Below, piece by piece: positions 33,397-41,550 of a stretch of DNA of 64,000 nt. How positions within the stretch are numbered: the first letter of the stretch is position 1; each line of letters opens with the position of its first letter. The position numbers were made by a program, and so were the translations under genes. The DNA is taken from NCBI GenBank assembly GCA_040755535.1, contig JBFMAV010000002.1, forward strand, positions 62,001 to 126,000. Reading direction: 5' to 3'. The notes beneath the pieces were generated by a model that was not told the DNA's origin, made no database searches, and saw only the letters and a program-made list of their open reading frames with translations. The DNA is from Aquabacter sp040755535 (GTDB taxonomy: Bacteria; Pseudomonadota; Alphaproteobacteria; Rhizobiales; Xanthobacteraceae).

Positions 33397-35498
33397 TCAT
33401 CGGGACTGCGGGCCATATCGACCATGGCAAGACATCCCTGGTGCGCGCCCTGACCGGGGTCGACACGGATCGGCTCAAGGAAGAAAAAGCCAGGGGCATT
33501 TCCATCGACCTCGGCTTCGCCTATCTGCCCGTCGATGGAGAAGAGACGCTCGGCTTCATCGACGTGCCGGGGCACGAGAAGTTTGTTCACACCATGCTCG
33601 CAGGCGCGAGTGGCATCGACTTCGCCCTGCTCGTGGTCGCGGCCGATGACGGCGTCATGCCCCAGACCCGCGAGCATGTGGCCATTCTCGATTTGCTGGG
33701 CCTGTCCCGGGGCGCAGTTGCGCTGACCAAGGCGGACCTCGTGGACGCGGATCGCATCCGCATCGTCGAGGATGAGATTGCTGGGGTGTTGGCGCGCACA
33801 GGCCTGGACGGCGCCCCCATCTTCCCAGTGTCCAGCGCAACCGGGCGGGGCGTGTCGGACCTGCGCGATCATCTTGCGCAAGCCGCCCGAAGCGGACAGT
33901 CCCGGCCCTCCGCCCAAAGATTTCGTCTCGCGGTCGACCGCTCCTTCACCCTGGCCGGGGCCGGAACGATCGTCACCGGAACCGTGATTTCAGGCACGGT
34001 GAGAGCCGAAGATCGCGTGCGCATCAGTCCTTCTGGCCTTGATGCCCGCGTTCGGTCCATCCGCGCTCAAGATCGGCCTGCCGCCATGGGGCGGGTGGGC
34101 GATCGATGTGGATTGAATTTGGCCGGTTCGGGAATTTCCAAAGAGGCCATCGCGCGTGGCGACGTGGTGCTCGATCCGAGCCTCGATGCGCCGACGGATC
34201 GCATCGATGCGGAGCTCCGCCTGCTCGCCAGCGAACGCAAATCTTTGTCCCAATGGCTTCCGGTGCGACTGCACACCGGGGCCCAGGATGTCGCGGCACG
34301 CATCGTTCTGCTTACGGATGCGCTCGCGCCAGGGGAGACCGGCCTGGTGCAACTGGTGCTGGAGAGGCCGATCGCGGTCGCATCCGGGGATCGCTTCGTG
34401 GTGCGCGACACGTCCGCCCAGCGTACCATCGGCGGAGGCCGCTTACTGGACCTGCGCGCGCCGCCCCGCAAGCGGCGGACACCGGAACGCCTGGACCAAT
34501 TGCGCGCTCACAGCCTACAGGATGCCCGCGCCGCCGTTACGGCACTGCTGAACATACCGCCCTTCGTGCTTGACCTCACGGCCTTCTGCCGCGACCGCGC
34601 CTTGCCGGCGGAGCTTCCTCGCGACTTGGTCCAGGACCTGGCGCTCGTTCCGCTGGCCGCTGGTGAAAGCCTTCAGGTCATTGGCGCATCGGTCTGGGAG
34701 GGTTTTCGGACCGGGTTGCTGGAGCATCTCGACGGGTACCATCACGACAATCCCGACCTTCCGGGAATTGGTAGCGAGCGGATGCGTCTTCAGCTCCAGC
34801 CGCGCCTGCCGGTCCGAGTCTTCGCGGCGGCTCTCCATAGCTTGGCGCAGGAGGGTCTGATCTCGCGAGAAGGGGCCTGGATCCGCCGTGCCGGATTCGC
34901 GGTTCGCCTGACGGGAGAGGACGAATCTCTCTGGGCTCATGTTCGCCCACTGATCGCAGGCACCGAACGTTTCCGCCCGCCTCGCGTGCGCGACATCGCC
35001 GGGCTGCTGGGTGAACCGGAGGCTGATATCCGGCGCTTGCTGAAATTGCTTAGTCGGCTCGGAAGAGTGGACGAAGTCGCCCATGACCATTTCTTCCTTC
35101 GGGCAACAGTGGCGGAAATGGTCTTGATCCTGGAGCGGCTCGACGCGGAACATGCGGGCGCCTTTACGGCGGCACAGTTCCGGGATGAGGTGGAGAATGG
35201 CCGCAAGGTCGCCATCCAGATCCTGGAGTTCTTCGATCGGCATGGCGTGACCTTGCGCAGGGGAGATCTGCGCCGCACGAATCCACACCGACTGGACCTA
35301 TTTCGACCGCTGTCGGATGATGTTCCGGCAACGCAGGACGGCGAGAGCGTGCGGCGCCCCGCGGGCGATGGAAGAGAAGCGTCCCTGGTGGGGCGTCCGG
35401 ACTTCAAATCCGGGAGGGGCCGCGAGCCGGTCCTTGGTGGGTTCGACTCCCACTCTCTTCCGCCAGCCACCCTGCCGGCCGCGCGGCGCAAGCCTTAG
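33393..35498 (+). CDS. selB: Selenocysteine-specific elongation factor SelB
   Basis: SelB carries Sec-tRNA(Sec) to the ribosome at UGA codons with a SECIS. The protein has an EF-Tu-like GTPase domain (G-T-A-G-H-I-D-H-G-K-T at 4-14, D-V-P-G-H-E-K-F, T-K-A-D), beta-barrel domains with G-T-V-I-S-G, and C-terminal winged helices ending around the R-R-T-N-P-H-R-L-D-L-F segment (residues about 629-639). The start is GTG at 33393, overlapping the preceding stop. The frame continues to 701 codons; the last 42 are the selC tRNA gene and beyond, and look like non-conserved tail. Confidence 0.94.
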   Translation: MIIGTAGHIDHGKTSLVRALTGVDTDRLKEEKARGISIDLGFAYLPVDGEETLGFIDVPGHEKFVHTMLAGASGIDFALLVVAADDGVMPQTREHVAILDLLGLSRGAVALTKADLVDADRIRIVEDEIAGVLARTGLDGAPIFPVSSATGRGVSDLRDHLAQAARSGQSRPSAQRFRLAVDRSFTLAGAGTIVTGTVISGTVRAEDRVRISPSGLDARVRSIRAQDRPAAMGRVGDRCGLNLAGSGISKEAIARGDVVLDPSLDAPTDRIDAELRLLASERKSLSQWLPVRLHTGAQDVAARIVLLTDALAPGETGLVQLVLERPIAVASGDRFVVRDTSAQRTIGGGRLLDLRAPPRKRRTPERLDQLRAHSLQDARAAVTALLNIPPFVLDLTAFCRDRALPAELPRDLVQDLALVPLAAGESLQVIGASVWEGFRTGLLEHLDGYHHDNPDLPGIGSERMRLQLQPRLPVRVFAAALHSLAQEGLISREGAWIRRAGFAVRLTGEDESLWAHVRPLIAGTERFRPPRVRDIAGLLGEPEADIRRLLKLLSRLGRVDEVAHDHFFLRATVAEMVLILERLDAEHAGAFTAAQFRDEVENGRKVAIQILEFFDRHGVTLRRGDLRRTNPHRLDLFRPLSDDVPATQDGESVRRPAGDGREASLVGRPDFKSGRGREPVLGGFDSHSLPPATLPAARRKP
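35370..35465 (+). tRNA. selC: tRNA-Sec (anticodon TCA), overlapping selB 3' end
   Basis: This 96-base tRNA has all tRNA-Sec hallmarks. The 8-base-pair acceptor is GGAAGAGA/TCTCTTCC, the anticodon stem CCGGA/TCCGG has loop CTTCAAA (TCA at 35404-35406), and a long variable arm precedes the T arm GTGGG-TTCGACT-CCCAC. The discriminator is G and CCA is encoded. Much of it, such as GACTTCAAATCC and GGTTCGACTCC, matches E. coli selC. It lies wholly inside the selB reading frame. Confidence 0.97.
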
Positions 35499-35549
35499 GT
35501 CAGGCAAATCGATGACATCTTTTTTCACCGGGCGCTCAAAAGGTCTGCC

Positions 35550-36014
35550 ATGAGCTTTGCGACCTATCTCCAATCCCTCGAACGCGCGGCAGTAGCCGCG
35601 GCAGACGCCGAGCACGCGTTCAAGGTCGAGGCCGAAGCGCGCACGCGTGCCCTTGCGGCCGCGCGCGCAGAGGCCTTTCGACGTATGAACTTCCTGAAGG
35701 CCTTGGCCCCCGTGCTGGAAACAGCCACCTCCGCAGAGGAGGCCAGCGGTGCGGCCCAAACCTATCTGCGCAATCGTCTCGGTTGGGACGAGGTCACGCC
35801 TGCGCGGCGCGACGTGATGGACCAGTTCGCGCCGGTCGCCCTCGCCATCCATCGCGCCGTTTCGTCAAGCGAATGCGAGGCGGCGGACCTTCCGCCCTCT
35901 GACCCCTCCGCGGCGATGGCCACGTTCGAAGCGTGGTACGCCGCAACCCGGGAGACGTCCTTCTGGTATCTGTTCGAGCATTATATGCCGGAGACCCCCC
36001 TTGTCGACTTCTAG
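35550..36014 (+). CDS. Unknown protein downstream of selC
   Basis: The 154-residue protein has an Ala/Arg/Glu-rich helical first 50 residues (probably coiled coil) and a more conserved-looking second half ending W-Y-A-A-T-R-E-T-S-F-W-Y-L-F-E-H-Y-M-P-E-T-P. It has no signal peptide or cysteine-rich site. I do not recognise the family. It starts 51 bases after the selB stop and runs into the next gene, so it may belong to the fdh-sel transcription unit. Confidence 0.6.
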   Translation: MSFATYLQSLERAAVAAADAEHAFKVEAEARTRALAAARAEAFRRMNFLKALAPVLETATSAEEASGAAQTYLRNRLGWDEVTPARRDVMDQFAPVALAIHRAVSSSECEAADLPPSDPSAAMATFEAWYAATRETSFWYLFEHYMPETPLVDF

Positions 36015-36057
36015 CCCCTCGCGGTCGGGCGGCTCTCGCCGCGGACCCGGCAAGGAC

Positions 36058-36426
36058 ATGACCGAGTTCGATGCATGGTTGGCAGAGACCTATGACCAAG
36101 AGGGCGCCTTCACAGCCCTGGTCATCCTGGTCGCCATCGGCGAATTGAAGGTCGAACCGCTCGCCTCGACGTTCATCAGCTTCATCGGCGATGAGACGCG
36201 TTGGGCGGAGATCGCCAACCTGTTCGCCGGTTCCGGCAGGGCGTGGGACGGCGCGGCATTCTTCCCCGTTCTGGATGCCGGCGGTCCCCTTCTAAACGCT
36301 GAGGCCCGCGCCCGCCTGCGGGCGCTTGAGAGCCGCGTCAAGGAAGACCGACTGACGCTCAATTCCGGCGCCTTCTTCGATGCCTGGGGACGTCGCATGC
36401 AGGTGGAGGAAGTCACCCGCAATTAA
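36058..36426 (+). CDS. Unknown protein, second gene after selC
   Basis: The 122-residue soluble protein begins M-T-E-F-D-A-W-L-A-E-T-Y-D-Q-E-G and is mixed alpha/beta. Segments L-V-I-L-V-A-I-G-E-L-K-V and W-A-E-I-A-N-L-F-A-G are the most distinctive. No family recognised. AAGGAC precedes the ATG at 36058; a TTG at 36001 would overlap the previous gene by 14 bases and add 19 basic residues. It is probably cotranscribed with the previous gene. Confidence 0.55.
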   Translation: MTEFDAWLAETYDQEGAFTALVILVAIGELKVEPLASTFISFIGDETRWAEIANLFAGSGRAWDGAAFFPVLDAGGPLLNAEARARLRALESRVKEDRLTLNSGAFFDAWGRRMQVEEVTRN

Positions 36427-36481
36427 CCACGTTGCATCTAGGAGATGCGCGATCGACGGGCGGCCTAATGGCGTCCGCCAC

Positions 36482-37168
36482 CTATCTGACGGGAAAATCG
36501 AAATAAGTGTCGGGGAACGGCTCATTCTCCAGAGTGAAATGCCACCATTCCTTCTCGAACCCCTTGAAGCCGGCCGAAGCCATGAGGTTTTGCAGTCTCG
36601 CCCGGTTTGCCCGCTGGGTCGGTGTGATATCGGGCGCATTCGTCCAGGACCGGGCATCGAACAGGTCGAACGGGGTCCCCATGTCCAATTCTACGCCGGT
36701 TGCCCTGTCGGACAGCGTCAGGTCCACGGTCGAGCCCCGCGAATGCCCTGAGCGTTCGGCGATATAGCCTTCCTTAAACAGGTCTTGTTTGGAGATGTGG
36801 GGATAATAGACGGCCTTGTGTGCCTGGTCGGACAGATCGGCGGCCCAGCGAGCAAAATGCGCCACGGCACGCGCAGGGCGATAGCAGTCGAAAATCACCA
36901 GCCCGAGACCTTCCGCCTGGGCATTAAGCGCGACGCGACGAAGGGCATCCGCCGCCGATCGCGTGAGATAGCAGATCGCAGCCTCATACCCGTCGATCCG
37001 TGATCCTACGAAATTTTCACCTGTGAAATAGCGGATGTCGTATCGGGCACCTGAGACGAGGTCATTCACGTTGACAAATTCTGGAGGACGGGACAGGGCC
37101 GTCGCGGGCGGGGTAGCGAGGCCCAGAAAGCCGGCGGCCAGGGCCGCCCCCACCGTGGATTCATTCAT
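36482..37168 (-). CDS. D-alanyl-D-alanine dipeptidase (VanX-like, M15D)
   Basis: The 228-residue protein has a hydrophobic N-terminus that may be a signal peptide (about 1-25). A VanX-type zinc peptidase domain follows: F-V-N-V-N-D-L, R-Y-F-T-G-x-N-F-V-G, C-Y-R-P-A-R-A-V, the zinc motif S-G-H-S-R-G-S-T-V-D, and E-W-W-H-F supplying the catalytic Glu and third zinc histidine. Such enzymes hydrolyse D-Ala-D-Ala, here more likely for murein recycling than vancomycin resistance. No van genes are nearby. Confidence 0.85.
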   Translation of the reverse strand: MNESTVGAALAAGFLGLATPPATALSRPPEFVNVNDLVSGARYDIRYFTGENFVGSRIDGYEAAICYLTRSAADALRRVALNAQAEGLGLVIFDCYRPARAVAHFARWAADLSDQAHKAVYYPHISKQDLFKEGYIAERSGHSRGSTVDLTLSDRATGVELDMGTPFDLFDARSWTNAPDITPTQRANRARLQNLMASAGFKGFEKEWWHFTLENEPFPDTYFDFPVR

Positions 37169-37312
37169 TGTCTTCGATCCGCCCTGTTCCGATCTGCCGC
37201 CGTCAACGAGACGGATCTAATCCATCCCACCGGACAAATCAGGCGCCCCGTTCCTGGCTCTGGTTCTGGCCCCCACGCCGCGGCGCACATGACCAGGATC
37301 CACAAGCGCAGC

Positions 37313-37669
37313 CTATTGGCAGTGCCGATTCATCAAGGGATCGTTGCCCCCCGGCGCCGGATCGTCAATGGGATCGGGCTCGGGATACGGCTCACGTCTT
37401 GGATCCCTCAATGGGTCACCATCGGGCAGAGGCGGAAGATCAGGAGCCTGGTCGGGTCCATCCGGCGGATCTTCAATCGGATCGGGCGGAAAGACGGGAG
37501 GGTCAGGTGACCGCCCGGGATCGGGAAAAGGGCCTGCAGCACAGATCAGGGAAACGCGGCCCGAAATCCCAACGAGATGGTCGCAAGGTGGGTGTCGCGT
37601 GACCGACCACCAGTGAGCACTCGAGCCATCCGATCGGAAAACTCGCCTTGTCGTTGATGTCTGTTCCAC
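37313..37669 (-). CDS. Possible small Pro/Asp-rich protein
   Basis: Up to 118 codons are open from a GTG at 37669. The last 70 residues are dominated by D-P, P-D-P and D-D-P steps around P-P-D-P-I-E-D-P-P and P-D-P-I-D-D-P-A-P-G. Similar disordered Asp/Pro-rich short proteins occur in rhizobia. No good ribosome site or signal peptide is visible and the real start, if any, may be further in. Low confidence that it is translated. Confidence 0.3.
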   Translation of the reverse strand: MEQTSTTRRVFRSDGSSAHWWSVTRHPPCDHLVGISGRVSLICAAGPFPDPGRSPDPPVFPPDPIEDPPDGPDQAPDLPPLPDGDPLRDPRREPYPEPDPIDDPAPGGNDPLMNRHCQ

Positions 37670-37789
37670 AGGTCCCTCGCGCCCTTCGCTCCGCCCGCCC
37701 CAGGAACAAGGCGGGCTTCAAGCGGCATTGTTTCAAAACGCGAGACATCCGGACCCGTTCCCGGGTAACCTCGGCACCGCCAAGATCAC

Positions 37790-37826
37790 AAAAGAAAAAT
37801 GCCGGACCTCCGATCGGAGGCCCGGC
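37790..37826 (-). terminator. Rho-independent terminator of the LysR gene
   Basis: GCCGG-A-CCTCCGATCGGAGG-C-CCGGC (37801-37826) is a near-perfect palindrome. On the minus strand it is followed by ATTTTTCTTTT. It lies 190 bases past the regulator's stop. Confidence 0.8.
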
Positions 37827-38015
37827 AAGTATCGCCGCAGAGCGGCGAACCTTCCAGAGGGGAACAGCTGCGGCACCGCGCGGGTGCCAGCAGCGCCAGG
37901 ACAAGATGCCCGCCAGATAGGCAGATTGCAATGCGGGATGACCGCATATCAGGCATGTTCCCGGCGCTTAGCTTCTGGCGGAACTTTCGCCAAAGCGCGG
38001 AAAAACCGTCATATT

Positions 38016-38906
38016 TCAGTAATTCCAGCGTTGGGCCTTAGAGATCAGGAAGTCCCGGAACACCTGAATACGCGCCACCGAGCGCATTTCTTGGGCATAT
38101 GTGAAATATGCCTCCAATTGCGGCGTTTCGCGATCCGTGAAGAGCTGCACCAGGGACGACGCGTCGTCGGTGAGATAGTCCGGCAAGGTGCCGATTCCTA
38201 CCCCGCGCTCCACCGCCCGCCGCAGACCCAGCACGCTGTTCACCTCAAAAGCGGGCACCCGGGGTGCGCCCCCTTCCCGTCCGGCGTGCTCCAGCCAGTT
38301 CAAGCCCTGGAAATAGCTCGGGATCGGTCCGCCCAAAAGCAGGATGCGGTGCTTGTCCAACTCGTCCAAGGACCGTGGGTGGCCATGGCGCTTGATGTAG
38401 TCCGCCGACGCATAGGCATGGAAATGCACCGTGAACAGCTTGCGCTGCACCAGATCGGGTTGCACCGGCTGGCGCATACGGATGGCGACATCCGCCTCGC
38501 GCATGGCGAGATCCAGTTCCTCGTCGGTTAGGATCAGTTGGATCCGGATGTCCGGATAGAGGTCCACGAACTCCCCGACCCGGGCCGTGAGCCAATGGGT
38601 GCCGAGGCCCATCGTCGTGGTCACGCGCAATTCGCCATTTGGCTTCTCGCGGCTGTCCGTCAGTTGCGCCCGCGCCGATTCTAGCTTCAGGAACACCTCG
38701 TGGGCAGTGCGGTAAAGCAACTCCCCCTGCTCCGTCAGGATCAGGCCGCGCGCATGGCGGTGAAACAGCGGAACCTTCAGTTCCTGCTCAAGCGCGGACA
38801 CCTGCCGGCTCACCGCCGATTGGGACAGGCCCAAGGTCTCGCCGGCATGGGTGAAAGACCCTGCCTCTGCAGCGACATGGAAAACCTTAAGTTTATCCCA
38901 GTCCAT
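38016..38906 (-). CDS. LysR-family transcriptional regulator
   Basis: The 296-residue protein begins M-D-W-D-K-L-K-V-F-H-V-A-A-E-A-G-S-F-T and has the classic LysR helix-turn-helix with L-G-L-S-Q-S-A-V-S-R-Q-V-S-A-L-E (about 25-40). A type-2 periplasmic-binding-like effector domain (about 90-290) follows, with D-V-A-I-R-M and G-V-G-I-G-T-L-P-D-Y. The ligand is unknown. It lies 138 bases downstream of trxB on the same strand, an arrangement seen in other rhizobia, so it may sense redox state. Confidence 0.9.
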   Translation of the reverse strand: MDWDKLKVFHVAAEAGSFTHAGETLGLSQSAVSRQVSALEQELKVPLFHRHARGLILTEQGELLYRTAHEVFLKLESARAQLTDSREKPNGELRVTTTMGLGTHWLTARVGEFVDLYPDIRIQLILTDEELDLAMREADVAIRMRQPVQPDLVQRKLFTVHFHAYASADYIKRHGHPRSLDELDKHRILLLGGPIPSYFQGLNWLEHAGREGGAPRVPAFEVNSVLGLRRAVERGVGIGTLPDYLTDDASSLVQLFTDRETPQLEAYFTYAQEMRSVARIQVFRDFLISKAQRWNY

Positions 38907-39044
38907 TTTCGCCCGCCCCTGGTTGGCCTGCGCGCTCGCGCTTCCGCCCTGTTGTCATTCTCATCGCGCGCGGTCGCATCGCGCATCCGAACATTCGTCA
39001 TCAGCCGGTGAAGGAACGCCCAGCGCCGTTCCAAGCAGCAGGCG

Positions 39045-40004
39045 TTACTCGGCGGCAAGCGGCGTCTCTTCCCGCGCCAGAAGCCGTTCCGCCTCGAGGG
39101 CGGCCATGCAGCCCCGACCTGCGGCAGTGACCGCCTGGCGATACACATCGTCCGCCACATCTCCCGCCGCAAACAGCCCGGGGACGGAGGTCGCGGTCGA
39201 ATCCGGGGCCGTCCACACGTAGCCGTTGGGCTTCAACTTCACCTTGCCCTCGACGAGCGCCGTGGCCGGGGCGTGGCCGATTGCAACGAAGAAGCCATCC
39301 GCCGCCACGACACGCTCCACCCCGCTCACCGCGTCGCGCAGCCGCACGCCGGTTACCCGCGTTGGCTCTTCCAGGCCTAGGATTTCCGAGATTTCCGAAT
39401 TCCAGATGATCTCCACCTTGGGATGCGCAAACAGCCGATTCTGCAGGATCCGCTCCGCGCGCAGCCTGTCGCGGCGATGAACCAGAATGACTTTTGCCGC
39501 AAAATTGGTGAGGAACAGAGCCTCCTCGACGGCGGTGTTGCCGCCACCGACCACGACCACCGTCTTGCCGCGATAAAAGAATCCGTCGCAGGTCGCGCAC
39601 GCAGAGACTCCGAAGCCGCGATATGTTTCCTCGGAGGGCAGGCCGAGCCACCGCGCCTGCGCGCCGGTGGCGAGGATCACTGTCTCCGCGAGATAAGTCA
39701 CGCCCCCATCCGTCATCAGCCGGAAGGGCCGCGATGTCACATCCAGGCTCGCCACGTGGTCGGAGACGATTCGCGTGCCCACATGCTCGGCCTGTGCCCG
39801 CATCTGCTCCATAAGCCAGGGGCCCTGGATGACATCCGCAAAGCCAGGATAATTCTCCACATCCGTCGTGATCGTCAGTTGGCCGCCCGGCTGGATCCCC
39901 TCGAACAGGATCGGCTCAAGCATGGCGCGGGCGGCATAGATGGCGGCCGTGTAACCGGCGGGGCCGGACCCGATGATGACGACCTTGGCGTGCTGCGTGG
40001 ACAT
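39045..40004 (-). CDS. trxB: Thioredoxin reductase TrxB
   Basis: TrxB transfers electrons from NADPH through FAD to thioredoxin. The 319-residue protein has the FAD motif I-G-S-G-P-A-G-Y-T-A (11-20), the redox pair C136-A-T-C139, the NADPH motif V-V-G-G-G-N-T-A-V-E-E-A, and the C-terminal G-L-F-A-A-G-D-V. The length is standard. It provides reducing power that SelA/SelD-dependent selenium metabolism also needs, but there is no operon link. It is divergent from the Lrp-type gene. Confidence 0.95.
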   Translation of the reverse strand: MSTQHAKVVIIGSGPAGYTAAIYAARAMLEPILFEGIQPGGQLTITTDVENYPGFADVIQGPWLMEQMRAQAEHVGTRIVSDHVASLDVTSRPFRLMTDGGVTYLAETVILATGAQARWLGLPSEETYRGFGVSACATCDGFFYRGKTVVVVGGGNTAVEEALFLTNFAAKVILVHRRDRLRAERILQNRLFAHPKVEIIWNSEISEILGLEEPTRVTGVRLRDAVSGVERVVAADGFFVAIGHAPATALVEGKVKLKPNGYVWTAPDSTATSVPGLFAAGDVADDVYRQAVTAAGRGCMAALEAERLLAREETPLAAE

Positions 40005-40226
40005 GACTTCCTCGGACGGCGGACACGGCGCCGGTTGGCGGTAAAGCTCGGTCGACTACGTAAAGAGGCGGGAGCTATGCATCAATGTAGGGGCGGGGCC
40101 CCGGCCCCACAAGACGAAGGGCCAAGGCGCCAGGGGTCATCCACGAGCGCCAGGGTGCGAGCAATATTATTTCGTTGCGCCGCCGCAAACCTGAACTAAG
40201 GTGCCCGCGCCGACCGGAGGACTGCC

Positions 40227-40709
40227 TTGCCTGTTGATCTCGATGCTGTGGACTGGAAAATCCTCACCGAGCTTCAGCGCGACGGGCGGATGACCAATGT
40301 GGAATTGTCGCGGCGCGTGGGCATTTCTGCGCCGCCCTGCCTGCGCCGGGTCCGTCATCTGGAAGAGCAAGGTTTCATCCAGGGTTATCGGGCGCTTCTG
40401 GATGAGAAGCGCCTTGGCTATGACCTGATGGCCTTTGCCATGGTGCACCTGGTGAGTCAGGCGGAAGCAGACCTCTCGGCCTTCCTGGAGCGCATCGAGC
40501 GGTGGCCGCTCGTGCGGGGCGCCTGGATGCTCTCCGGGGAGGTGGACTTCCTGATGCTGTGCGTTGCGCCAGACCTGCGAACGTTTCAAAATTTCGTGCT
40601 CGAGATCACGGCGACACCCAACGTCAAGAATGTGCGCACCGCACTCACGTTGAAACAGGCAAAGAATGCGCCGGTGGTTCCGCTGGACTCCGCCGCACCC
40701 CGCACCTGA
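40227..40709 (+). CDS. Lrp/AsnC-family transcriptional regulator
   Basis: The 160-residue protein has an N-terminal helix-turn-helix (D-x-K-I-L-T-E-L-Q-R-D-G-R, then E-L-S-R-R-V-G-I-S-A-P-P-C-L-R-R-V) and a C-terminal RAM ligand domain containing W-M-L-S-G-E-V-D-F-L-M. The start codon is TTG at 40227 with CGGAGGA 5 bases before it. Family members sense amino acids and bind as oligomers. It is divergent from trxB, a conserved neighbourhood in rhizobia, and may regulate it. Confidence 0.9.
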   Translation: MPVDLDAVDWKILTELQRDGRMTNVELSRRVGISAPPCLRRVRHLEEQGFIQGYRALLDEKRLGYDLMAFAMVHLVSQAEADLSAFLERIERWPLVRGAWMLSGEVDFLMLCVAPDLRTFQNFVLEITATPNVKNVRTALTLKQAKNAPVVPLDSAAPRT

Positions 40710-40736
40710 GACGCCCGATCCCGCCGGTCTCCGTCC

Positions 40737-41537
40737 TCAACCCGCTATGGCCTCAACGGCGCGGCGCGCCATGACCGTGGCGAGATGCGCGCGATAGGCG
40801 CCGCTGCCATGGAGATCGCTCATGGCATTGTCCGCATCGAGCTCCAAACCGTCCAAGGCCGATGGTGCGAACTGTCCGGTCAAAGCCCGCTCTGCCGCGT
40901 CCCATCGAAACACCCCCTCCTGACCCACACCGGTCACCGTGACACGCACGGTGTCATCCATGCGCGCAACAAAAACGCCCGCCATGGCGTAGCGAGAGGC
41001 CGGGTTTCGGAACTTGCGATAGGCAGCCGCTTCGGGCCGCGGGAATTCAATGGCGACGATCAATTCGTCGTCCTCAAGGGCGGTCTCGAACAGACCCCGG
41101 AAGAAATCATCCGCCGCAATGCGACGCCGATCCGTCACGAGGGTCGCGCCCAGGGCGAGCACGGCCGCCGGGTAGTCGGCGGAGGGGTCATTGTTCGCAA
41201 GCGACCCACCCATGGTTCCGCGATTGCGAACCGCAGGATCTCCGATCATGCTCGCGAGTTCGGCGAGAGCGGGAATTTGCGCCTGAACCGTTGCAGAACT
41301 CGCCACATGGGCATGGCGCGTCATGGCACCGACGCGCAGAATCCTGCCGTCGAGCGTGATGCCCTCCAATTCTCCGACCAAAGCCAAGTCCACGAGCGCA
41401 CCCGGCTGGGCGAGGCGCATTTTCAACGTGGGCAAGAGCGTCTGGCCACCGGCAAGCAGCTTCGGGTCGTCCAGGGACCGAAGCAGGGAGACGGCGTCTT
41501 GCACCTGGGCCGGGCGTTGATAGTCGAAGGCATACAT
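40737..41537 (-). CDS. coxM: CO dehydrogenase/xanthine dehydrogenase family FAD-binding subunit
   Basis: The 266-residue protein has the FAD-binding fold of medium subunits. F-D-Y-Q-R-P-A lies at the N-terminus, A-G-G-Q-T-L-L-P-T-L-K-M-R (about 29-41) is the first flavin loop, and R-N-R-G-T-M-G-G-S-L-A-N-N-D-P-S-A-D is the second. Third gene of the S-L-M unit, 13 bases after coxL. Passes electrons from the iron-sulfur subunit to an acceptor. The symbol reflects the family; the substrate is not proven. Confidence 0.88.
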   Translation of the reverse strand: MYAFDYQRPAQVQDAVSLLRSLDDPKLLAGGQTLLPTLKMRLAQPGALVDLALVGELEGITLDGRILRVGAMTRHAHVASSATVQAQIPALAELASMIGDPAVRNRGTMGGSLANNDPSADYPAAVLALGATLVTDRRRIAADDFFRGLFETALEDDELIVAIEFPRPEAAAYRKFRNPASRYAMAGVFVARMDDTVRVTVTGVGQEGVFRWDAAERALTGQFAPSALDGLELDADNAMSDLHGSGAYRAHLATVMARRAVEAIAG

Positions 41538-41550
41538 GGCTGTCCTCCCC

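Larger units (their letters stand above)
37169..38015. other. Gene-poor region with a terminator and one doubtful small ORF
   Basis: These 847 bases contain no recognised gene. A Pro/Asp-rich frame lies on the minus strand (37313-37669) and a Gly/Ser-rich frame lies opposite it; both follow from a repetitive GGATC/GGGTC-like codon pattern. A clear minus-strand terminator for the LysR gene is at 37790-37826. Confidence 0.5.

Noticed and set aside
35370..35498. C-terminal 42 residues of SelB as a real domain
   Set aside because: They are a translation of the tRNA-Sec gene and its trailer; any protein resemblance is unlikely.
36482..37168. Vancomycin resistance gene vanX
   Set aside because: The protein is in the VanX-like family, but no vanA, vanH or regulator is nearby and the host is Gram-negative; a murein-recycling role is more likely.
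37344..37616. 90-codon Gly/Ser-rich frame on the plus strand
   Set aside because: It mirrors the Pro/Asp-rich frame on the other strand, has no ribosome site, and is likely a composition artefact.
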